Source: Nocardioides pocheonensis (lineage in GTDB: Bacteria > Actinomycetota > Actinomycetes > Propionibacteriales > Nocardioidaceae). Taken from it: a stretch of DNA of 64,000 bases. The position numbers and the translations under genes are program-made. The notes under the pieces are model-generated. The model saw only the letters and a program-made list of their open reading frames with translations. It did not search any database and was not told the origin of the DNA. Shown piece by piece: positions 16,698 to 25,000 of this stretch (position 1 is its first letter; the number at the start of each line of letters is the position of its first letter). The stretch spans positions 649,477 to 713,476 of the forward strand of contig NZ_RJSF01000040.1 of the NCBI RefSeq assembly GCF_003725535.1. Direction: 5' to 3'.

Positions 16698-18059
16698 TCA
16701 CCGTGCCCGGACGGCGTCGACGACCCAGCTGATCGCCTTCACAGACTCGGCCGCCGGCGCCCGGTCCTCGAGGAGGCCCGTGTGCGAGGACTGCACGACC
16801 GTGTGGAGGTGGTCGTCGGACAGGGCTGCCAGCACGTCCTGCGCCGCCGCCCAGCCGACCGTGTCGTCCAGAGATCCCGATGCCGTCACGACGGCGAGCG
16901 GGCGGCCGTCGAGGGTGGTCAGCGCCTGGGCCTGGCCGAACACCTGGTGGAGCATCGATGCGTCGTCGCGCATGTTTCGGGCTCCGTGGGCGCTCGAGGT
17001 CACGGCGCGGACCTGGTCGGCAGCCTGCGCGGGCAGGTGCGAGGGCACGGCAGCCGCGCCCACGCGTCCCAGGCCGAAGCGGTACAAGGTCGGCATGAGC
17101 GCGTAGACCCGGCGGATGACGGCGTACTGGCCGGGGTAGGCGGGCATGCGGGTGAACTGCTCGGGGCTCGAGCTGTCCAGCAGCACCATGCCGGCGACCT
17201 GGGTCGGGTAGCGGGCGGCGTAGGTCATCGCGAACGGGCCGCCGATGGAGTGTCCGGCGAGGACGAACGGACCGTGCTCGTCGGCCGCGGCCAGGAGCGC
17301 GTGGAGGTCCTTGGCTGCCGCGACCCCGTCCTGCGGGTGCGACACGTCGCCGCTCCAGCCCTGGCCGGCCCGGTCGTAGGCGCAGACACGGACGGTGGAG
17401 GTGAGGGAGGACGCGATGCGGGCCCACGACGCGGAGACCTCACCGAGGCCGTTGAACAGCACCACGGTCGGGCCGCCCTGGCCGCGGCAGTCGAGGTGCA
17501 GGCGGTGCCCGTTGACCTCGAACAGCCGACCGGGGGCGGGGTGGCTGTGGTTGTCACGGGACGCGGCGACGTTCTCGTACGTCGTGCCGAGGGATGCGAG
17601 TGCGAGGACGGCGACCACCGGTGTCAGGAGCCAGCGGCCGGCTCTTGTCGACCGCCGGATCTGCCTGGACATCCAGACCACCAGTGCGAGCATCAGCGCG
17701 GGCCAGACCCAGCTCAGGGCGGTCAGCGTCGAGTCCCCGGGCTGGAACGCGAGCAGACCGAGTCCCACCGCGGACATCGCCACTGCAGGCACCGATGCCC
17801 ACCGCATCGGCTCGGCCGCCTTCCTCGACAGTCCGGCCATCGCGCCCCAGGCGGCGCCGAACGCCAGCAGGATCGACCCGGTGATGGTGGCCTCGGTCGC
17901 GCCGGCGAACACGCCGAGCGACAGGGCGGCCGCTCCAGCGGCGCCACCGAAGAGCGTCGCGGCGATGACGCGGCGCGTGCGGCGGGCCGCCGGCCTCGGC
18001 GTACCGGGGCTCTTCTCGGTGTCGCTGTCGTGGGCAGCTGTGCGGGTGTCGGTGCTCAT
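16698..18059 (-). CDS. Membrane-embedded alpha/beta hydrolase
   Basis: A 453-residue protein. The first 170 residues hold about five hydrophobic helices; the rest is an alpha/beta hydrolase with an oxyanion segment VVLFNGLGEVSASW, YDRAGQGWSGD, nucleophile elbow GHSIGG and a late SSHTGLLED that supplies the catalytic His. Substrate unknown; an ester or epoxide of a lipophilic compound fits the membrane location. Start at ATG 18059 removes 26 upstream residues that lack coding character. A dyad matching the cluster-wide motif lies at 18130-18145, 70 nt upstream, so it probably belongs to the same regulon as the two MFS pumps. Confidence 0.86.
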   Translation of the reverse strand: MSTDTRTAAHDSDTEKSPGTPRPAARRTRRVIAATLFGGAAGAAALSLGVFAGATEATITGSILLAFGAAWGAMAGLSRKAAEPMRWASVPAVAMSAVGLGLLAFQPGDSTLTALSWVWPALMLALVVWMSRQIRRSTRAGRWLLTPVVAVLALASLGTTYENVAASRDNHSHPAPGRLFEVNGHRLHLDCRGQGGPTVVLFNGLGEVSASWARIASSLTSTVRVCAYDRAGQGWSGDVSHPQDGVAAAKDLHALLAAADEHGPFVLAGHSIGGPFAMTYAARYPTQVAGMVLLDSSSPEQFTRMPAYPGQYAVIRRVYALMPTLYRFGLGRVGAAAVPSHLPAQAADQVRAVTSSAHGARNMRDDASMLHQVFGQAQALTTLDGRPLAVVTASGSLDDTVGWAAAQDVLAALSDDHLHTVVQSSHTGLLEDRAPAAESVKAISWVVDAVRAR

Positions 18060-18129
18060 GGCGCTCTCGCTCTCGCAGTGGGGGTGGTGCACTGCTGACG
18101 AGCGTGGCTCTGCGACAACCTTGGTCGCG

Positions 18130-18145
18130 CCGGCCAAACTGCCGG
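18130..18145 (-). promoter_or_regulatory. Cluster dyad motif, copy 1
   Basis: On the minus strand the site reads CCGGCAGTTTGGCCGG, with flanking AACC on the left and GCGACCA on the right as in the other copies. A further half-site CCGGTGA begins 11 bp upstream (towards 18157). It lies 70 nt before the hydrolase start codon. Confidence 0.7.
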
Positions 18146-18178
18146 GTTCTCACCGGGTGGAGCCGAGCCAGGACGTCC

Positions 18179-20893
18179 TCAGAGGTCGAGGGCCAGCGCT
18201 GCGAGCTCGCTGCGGGAGGTGACGCCCAGCTTGCTGAAGACGTTCCGCAGGTGGAAGTCGACCGTGCGCGGGCTGACGAACAGCTGCGCGGCGACGTCAC
18301 GCGTGGACAGGCCCTGGCGGACCAGGGCGGTGACGTTGCGCTCCTGCGCGGTCAGGTCGGTCGCGGTGGACACGTCCCGCTTCCGGGCCGTCTCGCCGGA
18401 TGCCCGCAGCTCCTGGGTCGCCCGCTCGACCCACGAGCGCGCGCCGAGCTCCTCGAACAGCGTCAGCGCCGTGCGCAGGTGGGCCCGCGCGTCGACCCTG
18501 CGGCGGGCGCGGCGGAGGTGCTCGCCGTACGCGAGCTCCGTCCGGGCCCGATCGGGTCGGCGCAGCGACCCGGCGTGCGACTCCAGGGCAGCGCGGAAGT
18601 GCTCTTCGGCGTCGTCGCCCTCGGCGAGCACCGCGCGACCATGGGCGAGGGCCGCGGTCGCCGCGTGGACCCCGGAGGCGGCAGCGAACTCCTCCAGCTC
18701 GCCGACCCAGTCGAGGGCGAGGTCGCGTCGGTCGGCACGAGCCGCCGTCTCGATGCGATCGATGGCAGCCATGCGCCGTATCCACGGTGAGCGGATCTGC
18801 TCCAGGTGGTGCAAGGCCCGCGCGGGCTGGGTGGACTCGCGGAGACCGCGGGCCCAGTGGGCGAAGTCGTCGACGAGGGGTTCTGCGATGCCGACCGCGT
18901 GTCGCTCCCGGATCGCTGAGACCGACGCGAGGTGCTCCTCAGCGGACTCGTCGCCGCGCAGCGCTGCCACCAGGGCGAGCTCGGCGAGCGGGAGTGCGGT
19001 GAGGCCGGGATGTCCGGTGCTCGCGGTCAGCGGTAGAGCTTCGGTGGCGGCGTTCGCCGCCTGTGCCCAGGCACCGGTCGCGATCTGGAACTGGGCTCCA
19101 CGTGTGAGGGCGTGCTCGACCATCGTGAGTGCTCCCGTACGCCGGGCCGCGGTCAGCTGCTGCTCGTGGAGCCGCAACCCTCGTTCGTCGTCGTCGATGA
19201 GGAAGGCGGCGACGCCTAGGTTCGGCTGCAGCACGTGGTCGTCGAGCGGTTCGGCGTCCAGGAGGGTGAACGCAGCCCGGAAGCGTTCGGCCGCCTCGCT
19301 CCAGTCCTGGCGCGCGGTCGCGGTGAAGCCGCGCAGCAGCGCAGCGGCGGCGCGGGTGCGCACTGGCGCGTCCGGCTCCGGCTCTGGCACCAGTGCGGCC
19401 AGGTCCACCTGGCGGGGCGAACGGGCGCCGAAGCCGGCCAGTGCTGCCGCCAGCATCGCCAGCTGCTGTGCCATCGCCGGATCGGCACCGGCCGCACTCT
19501 GGACGGCTTGCACGATGAAGTCGTAGCCGTCGTCGAGCGACCGGGTGTTCCACTCGATCTGGCCCTGCAGCGTCAGAAGGCGTGCCCGCAGGACCGGATC
19601 AGTCACCTCGTCGGCAGCAGACTGCGCCAGCGCCGCCGCCCGCGCCGGATGGGCGCCGAGCCACGCCGAGGCCGCTGCCGAGAACAGGCGTCGTCCCCGG
19701 TCCTCACCGCCCACGGTGAGCTCGGCCGCACGCGCCCACGCCGCGGACGCCGCCTCGTGTCCTCCGCGGGCGGCGGCCCGCTCGGCGACGCCGTCGAGGG
19801 CGGCCACGACGTCCTCGTCGGGCCTGTCGGCGGCCGCGGCCAGGTGCCAGGCGCGCCGGTCAGGGTCACCGGAGAGCGCATCGGCGAGCGCGCGGTGCGC
19901 CGCGCGCCGTTGCGCGGTGGTGGCTGCGCTGTAGATCGCGGAGCGGACGAGGGGGTGGTAGAGGCTGACGACATCGTTGTCGGTCCGGATCAGTCCGGCT
20001 CGCTCCACCTCGTCGAGGGCGGCCTCGTCGGCGCCGAGGAGCCTTGCCGCATCGCTGACCACGGTCAGTCGCGCGGTGTCGTCGGTGGCAGCGACCAGCA
20101 GGAGACGCTGCGCCGGGTCCGAGAGCCGCCGGTAGCGGTCCAGGAACGCGCGCTCGACCCCACCGGTGAGTGGAAGCGGGTCCGGCAAGGGTGCTCTTCC
20201 GGAGAGCTGGTCGGAGGTGAGCTGGCCCGCGAGCTCGACCAGCGCGAGTGGGTTCCCTCCGGTCGCCGTCACCAGCTGCTCGACCACGGCCTGATGGACG
20301 TCCTGGTCGAGTCGGGTCCCCAGGATCGCGGCAGCATCGGCCCCGGCGACCCCACCGACGGCGAGAGTGGGCACGTCCGGCGCGTCGAACTGGCGGGCGT
20401 CGCCGTCACGCGCGGCGAAGACCAGCGCGACCCGCTCGTCCTGCAGCCGTCGGGCCGTGAACAACAGAGCCGCCGCCGAGGCGTCGTCGAGCCAGTGGGC
20501 ATCGTCGACGATGACCAGGACGGGCGACTCCTCGGCCGCCTCGGCCAGCAGGGTCAGCGTGCCCAGGTAGGCCAGGAAGCGCTCACCTTCGCCGGGAGCC
20601 GCACCCAGAGCGGCGCCCAGGGCGTCGCGCTGCGGTGGGGGAAGGCTGTCGAGGCGCGAGGTCAGGGGCCAGAGCAGGCGCTGGAGTGCGGCGAACGCCA
20701 GGGGTGACTCAGACTCCACTCCCGAGGTTCGCAGCACCCGCATGTCCTGGGCGGACTCGGTGGCGTCGGTGAGCAGGGTCGACTTCCCCGCGCCGGCGAC
20801 CCCGTGCACCACGAGTGCGCCGCCCTTGCCGACGCGGGCGGCGTCGAGCAGCTCGGCAATCTTCGCGCGTTCGGAGTCCCTCCCGGCCAGCAC
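18179..20893 (-). CDS. LAL-type LuxR transcriptional regulator 2
   Basis: A 904-residue STAND regulator. The start, VLAGRDSERAKIAELLDAA, is the usual beginning of the AAA-type LAL group. Walker A GVAGAGKST (about 28-36) and Walker B VLVIVDDAHWLD follow. The middle is a long helical repeat region rich in Ala and Arg, and the C-terminal 60 residues form a LuxR helix-turn-helix (LTAQERNVTALVRQGLST, RDVAAQLFVSPRTVDFHL). The GTG at 20893 is preferred since TAGCGT lies 7 nt upstream; upstream frames give 157 extra residues with no match. The shared dyad at 20935-20950 sits between this gene and the divergent HMA-like gene, which suggests autoregulation. Confidence 0.9.
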   Translation of the reverse strand: MLAGRDSERAKIAELLDAARVGKGGALVVHGVAGAGKSTLLTDATESAQDMRVLRTSGVESESPLAFAALQRLLWPLTSRLDSLPPPQRDALGAALGAAPGEGERFLAYLGTLTLLAEAAEESPVLVIVDDAHWLDDASAAALLFTARRLQDERVALVFAARDGDARQFDAPDVPTLAVGGVAGADAAAILGTRLDQDVHQAVVEQLVTATGGNPLALVELAGQLTSDQLSGRAPLPDPLPLTGGVERAFLDRYRRLSDPAQRLLLVAATDDTARLTVVSDAARLLGADEAALDEVERAGLIRTDNDVVSLYHPLVRSAIYSAATTAQRRAAHRALADALSGDPDRRAWHLAAAADRPDEDVVAALDGVAERAAARGGHEAASAAWARAAELTVGGEDRGRRLFSAAASAWLGAHPARAAALAQSAADEVTDPVLRARLLTLQGQIEWNTRSLDDGYDFIVQAVQSAAGADPAMAQQLAMLAAALAGFGARSPRQVDLAALVPEPEPDAPVRTRAAAALLRGFTATARQDWSEAAERFRAAFTLLDAEPLDDHVLQPNLGVAAFLIDDDERGLRLHEQQLTAARRTGALTMVEHALTRGAQFQIATGAWAQAANAATEALPLTASTGHPGLTALPLAELALVAALRGDESAEEHLASVSAIRERHAVGIAEPLVDDFAHWARGLRESTQPARALHHLEQIRSPWIRRMAAIDRIETAARADRRDLALDWVGELEEFAAASGVHAATAALAHGRAVLAEGDDAEEHFRAALESHAGSLRRPDRARTELAYGEHLRRARRRVDARAHLRTALTLFEELGARSWVERATQELRASGETARKRDVSTATDLTAQERNVTALVRQGLSTRDVAAQLFVSPRTVDFHLRNVFSKLGVTSRSELAALALDL

Positions 20894-20900
20894 TCGCCAG

Positions 20901-20906
20901 ACGCTA
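20901..20906 (-). promoter_or_regulatory. Predicted -10 of leaderless LAL 2 gene
   Basis: The minus strand reads TAGCGT, 7 nt before the GTG at 20893. No ribosome-binding site lies at normal distance. Transcription would start at the GTG. The dyad at 20935-20950 would then be centred about 50 bp upstream of the start, a normal activator position. Confidence 0.5.
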
Positions 20907-20934
20907 CTCCGGGCCCGCGTGTGCGTAAGGGATA

Positions 20935-20950
20935 CCGGCGAAACCACCGG
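20935..20950. promoter_or_regulatory. Cluster dyad motif, copy 2 (divergent promoter)
   Basis: CCGGCGAAACCACCGG, a 6-4-6 dyad with one mismatched pair, followed by CGCGAG. It lies between LAL 2 (leftward) and the HMA-like gene (rightward), 61 nt before the latter's ATG. Confidence 0.72.
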
Positions 20951-21011
20951 CGCGAGCGGACCCCTGCCGCGAGACCGTGGCAGCGACCCGATCGAACTCC
21001 AGGAGAAGCCC

Positions 21012-21245
21012 ATGCTGCCCGGCACGCCCCGCACGTTCATCGGCTCGACCACCTTCGCGGTGCGGGGGCTGACCGGCATCGCGAGCCAGCGGCTTTTGCT
21101 CGAGCAGATCACCGGCGTCGACGGCGTCGATTCGGTGACCGTCGACCTCGCCGGTGGTGCCGTCACCGTCCGCGCCGCCGGACCGGTCGACCGCGCCGAC
21201 ATCGCGGCGGCGATCGGGCGGGCGGGTTTCGCGCTCGTCCCCTGA
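21012..21245 (+). CDS. HMA-fold protein lacking the CxxC metal site
   Basis: A 77-residue protein with the beta-alpha-beta-beta-alpha-beta pattern of heavy-metal-associated domains: TTFAVRGLTGIASQRLLLEQI, then GVDGVDSVTVDLAGGAVTVRA and DIAAAIGRAGFAL. In the family the first loop is GMxCxxC; here it is GLTGIAS, with no cysteine at all in the protein. It therefore cannot bind copper in the normal way and may have become a protein-binding or regulatory module. Start at ATG 21012 with AGGAGAA upstream. A shared dyad lies upstream and an MFS efflux gene follows 131 bp later behind its own dyad copy. Confidence 0.7.
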   Translation: MLPGTPRTFIGSTTFAVRGLTGIASQRLLLEQITGVDGVDSVTVDLAGGAVTVRAAGPVDRADIAAAIGRAGFALVP

Positions 21246-21283
21246 CCGGCAGGACCGTCGACGGCGGACCGCAGGCAGCAAAC

Positions 21284-21299
21284 CCGGTGATTCCACCGG
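21284..21299 (+). promoter_or_regulatory. Cluster dyad motif, copy 3
   Basis: CCGGTGATTCCACCGG, a perfect 6-4-6 palindrome, with AAAC before it and CGCGACCACC after it. It lies 77 nt before the MFS start at 21377 (or 35 nt if translation begins at the ATG at 21335). Confidence 0.75.
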
Positions 21300-21376
21300 C
21301 GCGACCACCACCGGTTCGAGACGAAGGTCAGGACATGGCCAACCGGCCACCCGTACTCACTCACGAGGAGAACGAC

Positions 21377-22843
21377 ATGTCACACGGACACGGACACGGA
21401 CACGGACACGGACACGGCACGGCCACGATGGCCGCGCACGACGATCACGCGGACGAGGTCCGCCGCCCCTGGACCACACTCGGCGTGATGCTGATGGCGC
21501 AGCTGATGGTCATCCTGGACATCAGCGTGGTGAACGTCGCGCTGCCCAGCATCGGCAAGGGCCTCCACTTCGCCAGCAGCGACTACCAGTGGACGGTCAG
21601 CGCCTACGTCCTCCTCAGCGGCGGGCTGCTGCTCTTCGGTGGTCGACTCGCGGATCTCCTCGACCGGCGCACGATGTTCCTCACCGGTCTCGGCCTGTTC
21701 ACCGCGGCATCCGTGGTCAGCGCGACCGCCTCGTCGGCGACCGTGATGATCCTCTCGCGCGGCGCCCAGGGCGGCGGGGCGGCACTGCTCACCCCGGCCG
21801 CGCTGTCGATCATCATGTCGACGTACGCCGGCCGGCAGCGGGCCACCGCGCTCGCCATCTGGGGAACGATCGGCAGCATGGGCATCGCGATCGGCGTCCT
21901 GTTCGGCGGGATCCTCACCTCGGCCTTCGGCTGGCGCGCGATCTTCATCATCAACGTGCCGATCGGCCTGGCCGCTGCCCTCCTGAGCCTGCACCTGGTG
22001 AACCGGGGCCAGCGGACCGGTGGCGTGCGGGGGATGGACGTGCCCGGAGCGGCGACTCTCGTGTCCGGTCTGCTCGCGCTGGTCTACGCCGTCGAGGGCA
22101 CCCGGACCCACGGCTGGACGTCCGCACACACGCTGGTCGCCTTCGCCGCTTCCGCCGTCCTGCTGGTTGCCTTTGCCGTCATCGAGCGGCGGGTCCCGGC
22201 TCCGCTGGTGCCGCCCGCAACCTGGCGGGTCCGGTCCCTCGTCTCGGCCTCGACCGTCATGGCGGTCATCACCGGCGTCGTCGTCGGTGCGATCTTCCTG
22301 AACTCGCTGTTCCTGCAGTCAGTGCTGGGCAGCTCCGCCATCAAGACGGGCCTGCAGTTCCTGCCGCTCGCGGGGTCCATCACGCTCGGCGCAGCCGTCG
22401 CGTCCCACCTGCTCGGCAAGGTGACGCCCAAGGCGATGATGGTCGTCGGATTGTTCGTGGTCGCCGCCGGTTCGATGCTGCTCGCCGGGATGGACGCCCA
22501 CCCCGGTTACGTCAGCGACGTGCTGCCCGGGTTCGTGCTGATCGGTCTGGGCGTCGGCCCGATGTTCGTGGCGATCTCGGTGGCGGCGATGTCCGGGATC
22601 CCGGCAGAGCACTCGGGCCTGGCCTCCGGCGTCATGATGACCGGCCACGAGGTCGGCGCCGCTCTCGGCGTCGCGACCCTGGCTGCCATCGCCGGTGACC
22701 TGACCACGCGCGCGGGTCTGGTCGACGGATTCCCGACGGTCTTCACCGTGGTCGCGATCGCCATGGTCGCGCTCGCCGGATTCGTCGCGCTGGCCGTTCC
22801 GCGGCAGCACAGCCACGACGTCCAGCACGCACGGATGCACTGA
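21377..22843 (+). CDS. MFS drug-efflux transporter (DHA2/EmrB type) 1
   Basis: A 488-residue proton-driven exporter with about 14 membrane helices. Motifs: LDISVVNVALPSIG in helix 1, YQWTVSAYVLLSGGLLLFGGRLADLLDRR (motif A), then GGGAALLTPAALSI and the motif-C-like GIAIGVLFGGIL. Before the first helix there is a tract of six His-Gly pairs encoded by six CACGGA/C hexamers (21383-21418), which could bind metal or vary in length by slippage in frame. ATG 21377 has GAGGAG; an in-frame ATG at 21335 is possible. Behind a shared dyad motif and next to a second MFS gene. Confidence 0.92.
   Translation: MSHGHGHGHGHGHGTATMAAHDDHADEVRRPWTTLGVMLMAQLMVILDISVVNVALPSIGKGLHFASSDYQWTVSAYVLLSGGLLLFGGRLADLLDRRTMFLTGLGLFTAASVVSATASSATVMILSRGAQGGGAALLTPAALSIIMSTYAGRQRATALAIWGTIGSMGIAIGVLFGGILTSAFGWRAIFIINVPIGLAAALLSLHLVNRGQRTGGVRGMDVPGAATLVSGLLALVYAVEGTRTHGWTSAHTLVAFAASAVLLVAFAVIERRVPAPLVPPATWRVRSLVSASTVMAVITGVVVGAIFLNSLFLQSVLGSSAIKTGLQFLPLAGSITLGAAVASHLLGKVTPKAMMVVGLFVVAAGSMLLAGMDAHPGYVSDVLPGFVLIGLGVGPMFVAISVAAMSGIPAEHSGLASGVMMTGHEVGAALGVATLAAIAGDLTTRAGLVDGFPTVFTVVAIAMVALAGFVALAVPRQHSHDVQHARMH
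21383..21418 (+). repeat. Six CACGGA/C hexanucleotide repeats
   Basis: Five CACGGA units and a final CACGGC lie inside the 5' end of the MFS 1 gene and encode HGHGHGHGHGHG. Unit gain or loss keeps the frame. Confidence 0.9.
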
Positions 22844-22926
22844 CGCACCCCCGGCCGGGGGGTCGAGCGCTGCTCGGCTCCCCGGCCGACCCATGTACGA
22901 CCGCCCTGGACTGTCCAGCGGCAAAC

Positions 22927-22942
22927 CTGGCGATTTCGCCGA
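22927..22942 (+). promoter_or_regulatory. Cluster dyad motif, copy 4
   Basis: CTGGCGATTTCGCCGA, with a perfect GGCGA-TT-TCGCC core, GCAAAC before it and GCCGACCACC after it. It lies 68 nt before the second MFS start. Confidence 0.72.
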
Positions 22943-23010
22943 GCCGACCACCTCGGCCACGGACGCACGCTCAAGCCCTCACGAACCCGCCTGACTCCAG
23001 GAGACCCGAC

Positions 23011-24447
23011 ATGACCACGATGACCGCCGCGGCGCACACGCCGGTCGCCCCCCACGAGAACGCGGGCACGACCACGCGTGAGCGCCGCCGACGCCGGCTG
23101 GCCCTCGGGCTGCTCGCCTCCGCGCAGCTCGTGGTGATGCTGGACACCTCGATCGTCAACGTGGCGCTGCCGTCGATCCAGGCCGACCTCGCGCTCAGCC
23201 CGACCGACGCGACGTGGGTGGTCAACGCCTACATCCTCACGTTCGGAGGCCTGCTGCTGGTGTTCGGACGCCTGGCCGACGTGGTCGGCCGCCGTCGCAT
23301 GTTCGTCGGTGGCTCGGCGCTCTTCACCCTCGGCACTCTCGTCGCCGGGTGTGCCCCGACCGCCGGGTTCCTCGTCGCGGGCCGGATCGTCCAGGGCGCC
23401 GGCGCCGCCGCCCTCAGCCCGGCCGCCATGTCCCTGCTGCTGCTGACGTTCCCCGGTGAAGCCCGTGCTCGCGCGATGAGCGTCTGGGGTGCGGCCTCCG
23501 CAGTCGGGGGAGCAACCGGCGTGCTGGCCGGCGGGCTGCTGTCCGGCTACCTGGGCTGGTCCTCGGTCTTCTTCGTCACCGTCCCGATCTCGGTCGCGGC
23601 CCTGGTCCTCGCCCGCCACGTGCTCGACGAGGGCGTGCGCGGTGCACGGCGCCGGCTGGACGGACGTGGGGCGCTGGCGATCACTGGTGCGGTCGTCGCG
23701 CTCGTCCACGGTGCGCTGGGTGTCGGCGAGGGTCACCTGACCTCGCCGGCGGTGCTCGTGAGCCTGGGCGCGGCGGTGGCGCTGTTCGTGCTCTTCCTCG
23801 CTGCCGAGCGCCGCGCCGCCGACCCGCTGGTGCCGCTGGAGATGTTCCGGTCACGGATCCTGAGCACGGGCGTCGGTCTCGCCCTCTTCGGCGGAGCCGC
23901 GCGTGCGTCCACGTTCGTCCTGGTCGCGCTCTACCTCCAGCAGGCCCTGCACATGGCTCCGCAGCAGGCCGGGATGGCGATGGTGCCCACCTCGCTCACC
24001 GGATTCGCCGTCTCCCTCGTCCTGCTGCCGAGGGTCCTGCGCGCTCTGGGACCGCGTCGCGCCCTCGTCCTGGGCCTGGTGATCCTCGCCGGCGGTCACC
24101 TGTGGCTCGCGTACGCACCCTTCGGCGGCGGGTACGCCGTCGCGGTGCTCCCCGCGCTGTTCCTCGTCGCGGTCGGCGTCGCGCTCAGCTTCACCCCGAC
24201 GACGATGGTCATCGCCGGCGCGGTCCCCGAGACGCACTCGGGCCTTGCCTCCGGCCTCGCCGGCTCGGCCACCCAGATCGGCGCGGCGCTCGGCACCGCC
24301 GGCTTCACCGCGATCGGCCTGGCCACCGGGGGGCACGGCGCCGAGGTGCTCGCCGCCGGCGGGTTCACCGCCGCGTTCACGGCTGCCGCAGCGGTCGCGC
24401 TCGTGACCGCCGTGCTCGGCACCACGATCAGCCGGAGCCGGCCGTGA
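23011..24447 (+). CDS. MFS drug-efflux transporter (DHA2/EmrB type) 2
   Basis: A 478-residue exporter of the 14-helix drug:H+ antiporter type. Helix 1 reads LVVMLDTSIVNVALPSI; motif A appears as VFGRLADVVGRRRMF; AGRIVQGAGAAALSPAA and GGATGVLAGGLLSGYLGW (motif C) follow. Its N-terminus has no His-Gly tract, unlike MFS 1, and the two differ enough to be separate subfamilies. Start at ATG 23011 with AGGAG upstream. It has its own copy of the shared dyad 68 nt upstream rather than being in an operon with MFS 1, so the two pumps seem to be co-regulated but separately transcribed. Confidence 0.92.
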   Translation: MTTMTAAAHTPVAPHENAGTTTRERRRRRLALGLLASAQLVVMLDTSIVNVALPSIQADLALSPTDATWVVNAYILTFGGLLLVFGRLADVVGRRRMFVGGSALFTLGTLVAGCAPTAGFLVAGRIVQGAGAAALSPAAMSLLLLTFPGEARARAMSVWGAASAVGGATGVLAGGLLSGYLGWSSVFFVTVPISVAALVLARHVLDEGVRGARRRLDGRGALAITGAVVALVHGALGVGEGHLTSPAVLVSLGAAVALFVLFLAAERRAADPLVPLEMFRSRILSTGVGLALFGGAARASTFVLVALYLQQALHMAPQQAGMAMVPTSLTGFAVSLVLLPRVLRALGPRRALVLGLVILAGGHLWLAYAPFGGGYAVAVLPALFLVAVGVALSFTPTTMVIAGAVPETHSGLASGLAGSATQIGAALGTAGFTAIGLATGGHGAEVLAAGGFTAAFTAAAAVALVTAVLGTTISRSRP

Positions 24448-24491
24448 GCGCAGCGGAACCCAGCGTTCCCCGGCGACACCCGGTGAACAAC

Positions 24492-24507
24492 CCGGTGATT
24501 CCGCCGG
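24492..24507 (+). promoter_or_regulatory. Cluster dyad motif, copy 5
   Basis: CCGGTGATTCCGCCGG preceded by AAC and followed by TTCGACG. An additional half-site CCGGTGA lies at 24480-24486, 12 bp upstream in direct orientation. It is 65 nt before the small gene at 24573. Confidence 0.74.
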
Positions 24508-24572
24508 TTCGACGCCGGCGACTTCCGAGGAGCGTGGAACTCATCAACCCCACGACTTCAGGAGTGATCCCG

Positions 24573-24755
24573 ATGGCTGCAACCCGATTCATCGAAGAAG
24601 AGCGCGGCACCTACACGAGCAGCCCGCGGAACCCGCACCAGGGCTACTACGCCGGGAACTTCAGCGGCCACCCGTCGACCTTCGACGGCTTCGCGCTCGC
24701 CCAGAAGTACGCCGAGCCCTCCTCGACCGGTCGTTCCACCGGCGGCTGGTTCTGA
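24573..24755 (+). CDS. Small protein in the LAL 2 regulon
   Basis: A 60-residue protein with a good AGGAG site before ATG 24573. It begins ATRFIEEERGTYTSSPRNPHQGYYAGNFSG and ends with a Ser/Gly-rich tail (SSTGRSTGGWF). It is soluble, rich in Gly, Ser and Tyr, with no membrane segment or cysteines. I recognise no family. Its own shared-dyad promoter and the spacing to the start argue that it is a real gene co-regulated with the two efflux pumps. Confidence 0.6.
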   Translation: MAATRFIEEERGTYTSSPRNPHQGYYAGNFSGHPSTFDGFALAQKYAEPSSTGRSTGGWF

Positions 24756-24775
24756 GGGGACACAACGGGCACAAC

Positions 24776-24791
24776 CCGGTGATGTCGCCGG
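24776..24791 (+). promoter_or_regulatory. Cluster dyad motif, copy 6
   Basis: CCGGTGATGTCGCCGG preceded by CACAAC and followed by CGAGACC. It lies 63 nt before the tiny gene at 24855. Confidence 0.73.
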
Positions 24792-24854
24792 CGAGACCCA
24801 GCTTCCATCCGCAGGACTCTCGAGTCACCAGACCCAAACCCCAAGGAGCATCCG

Positions 24855-24974
24855 ATGAACTACCTCACCTACGCCGTCGCCGACCAGCGCCAGGCTGATC
24901 TGCGCAGCTCGGCCCGACAGGCTCGTCAGGCGCGCACGTGCACCAGGACCGCCGGCCGGCACGGGTCCCGCTGA
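24855..24974 (+). CDS. Tiny protein (39 aa), MNYLTYxxADQRQADL type
   Basis: A 39-residue protein starting at ATG 24855 with AAGGAG upstream. It begins MNYLTYAVADQRQADLRSSA and ends in a basic Arg/Gln-rich tail. The start resembles that of the 72-residue protein at 34827 (MTSYITQTIARQHVAEL), and I recall similar short (M)NxYxTxxIAxQRxAxL proteins scattered in actinobacterial genomes. No function is known. A shared dyad motif 63 nt upstream puts it in the LAL 2 regulon. It is too short to be found by usual length limits. Confidence 0.55.
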   Translation: MNYLTYAVADQRQADLRSSARQARQARTCTRTAGRHGSR

Positions 24975-25000
24975 GCTCGCCCCGTCGTAGCGTGACCGCC

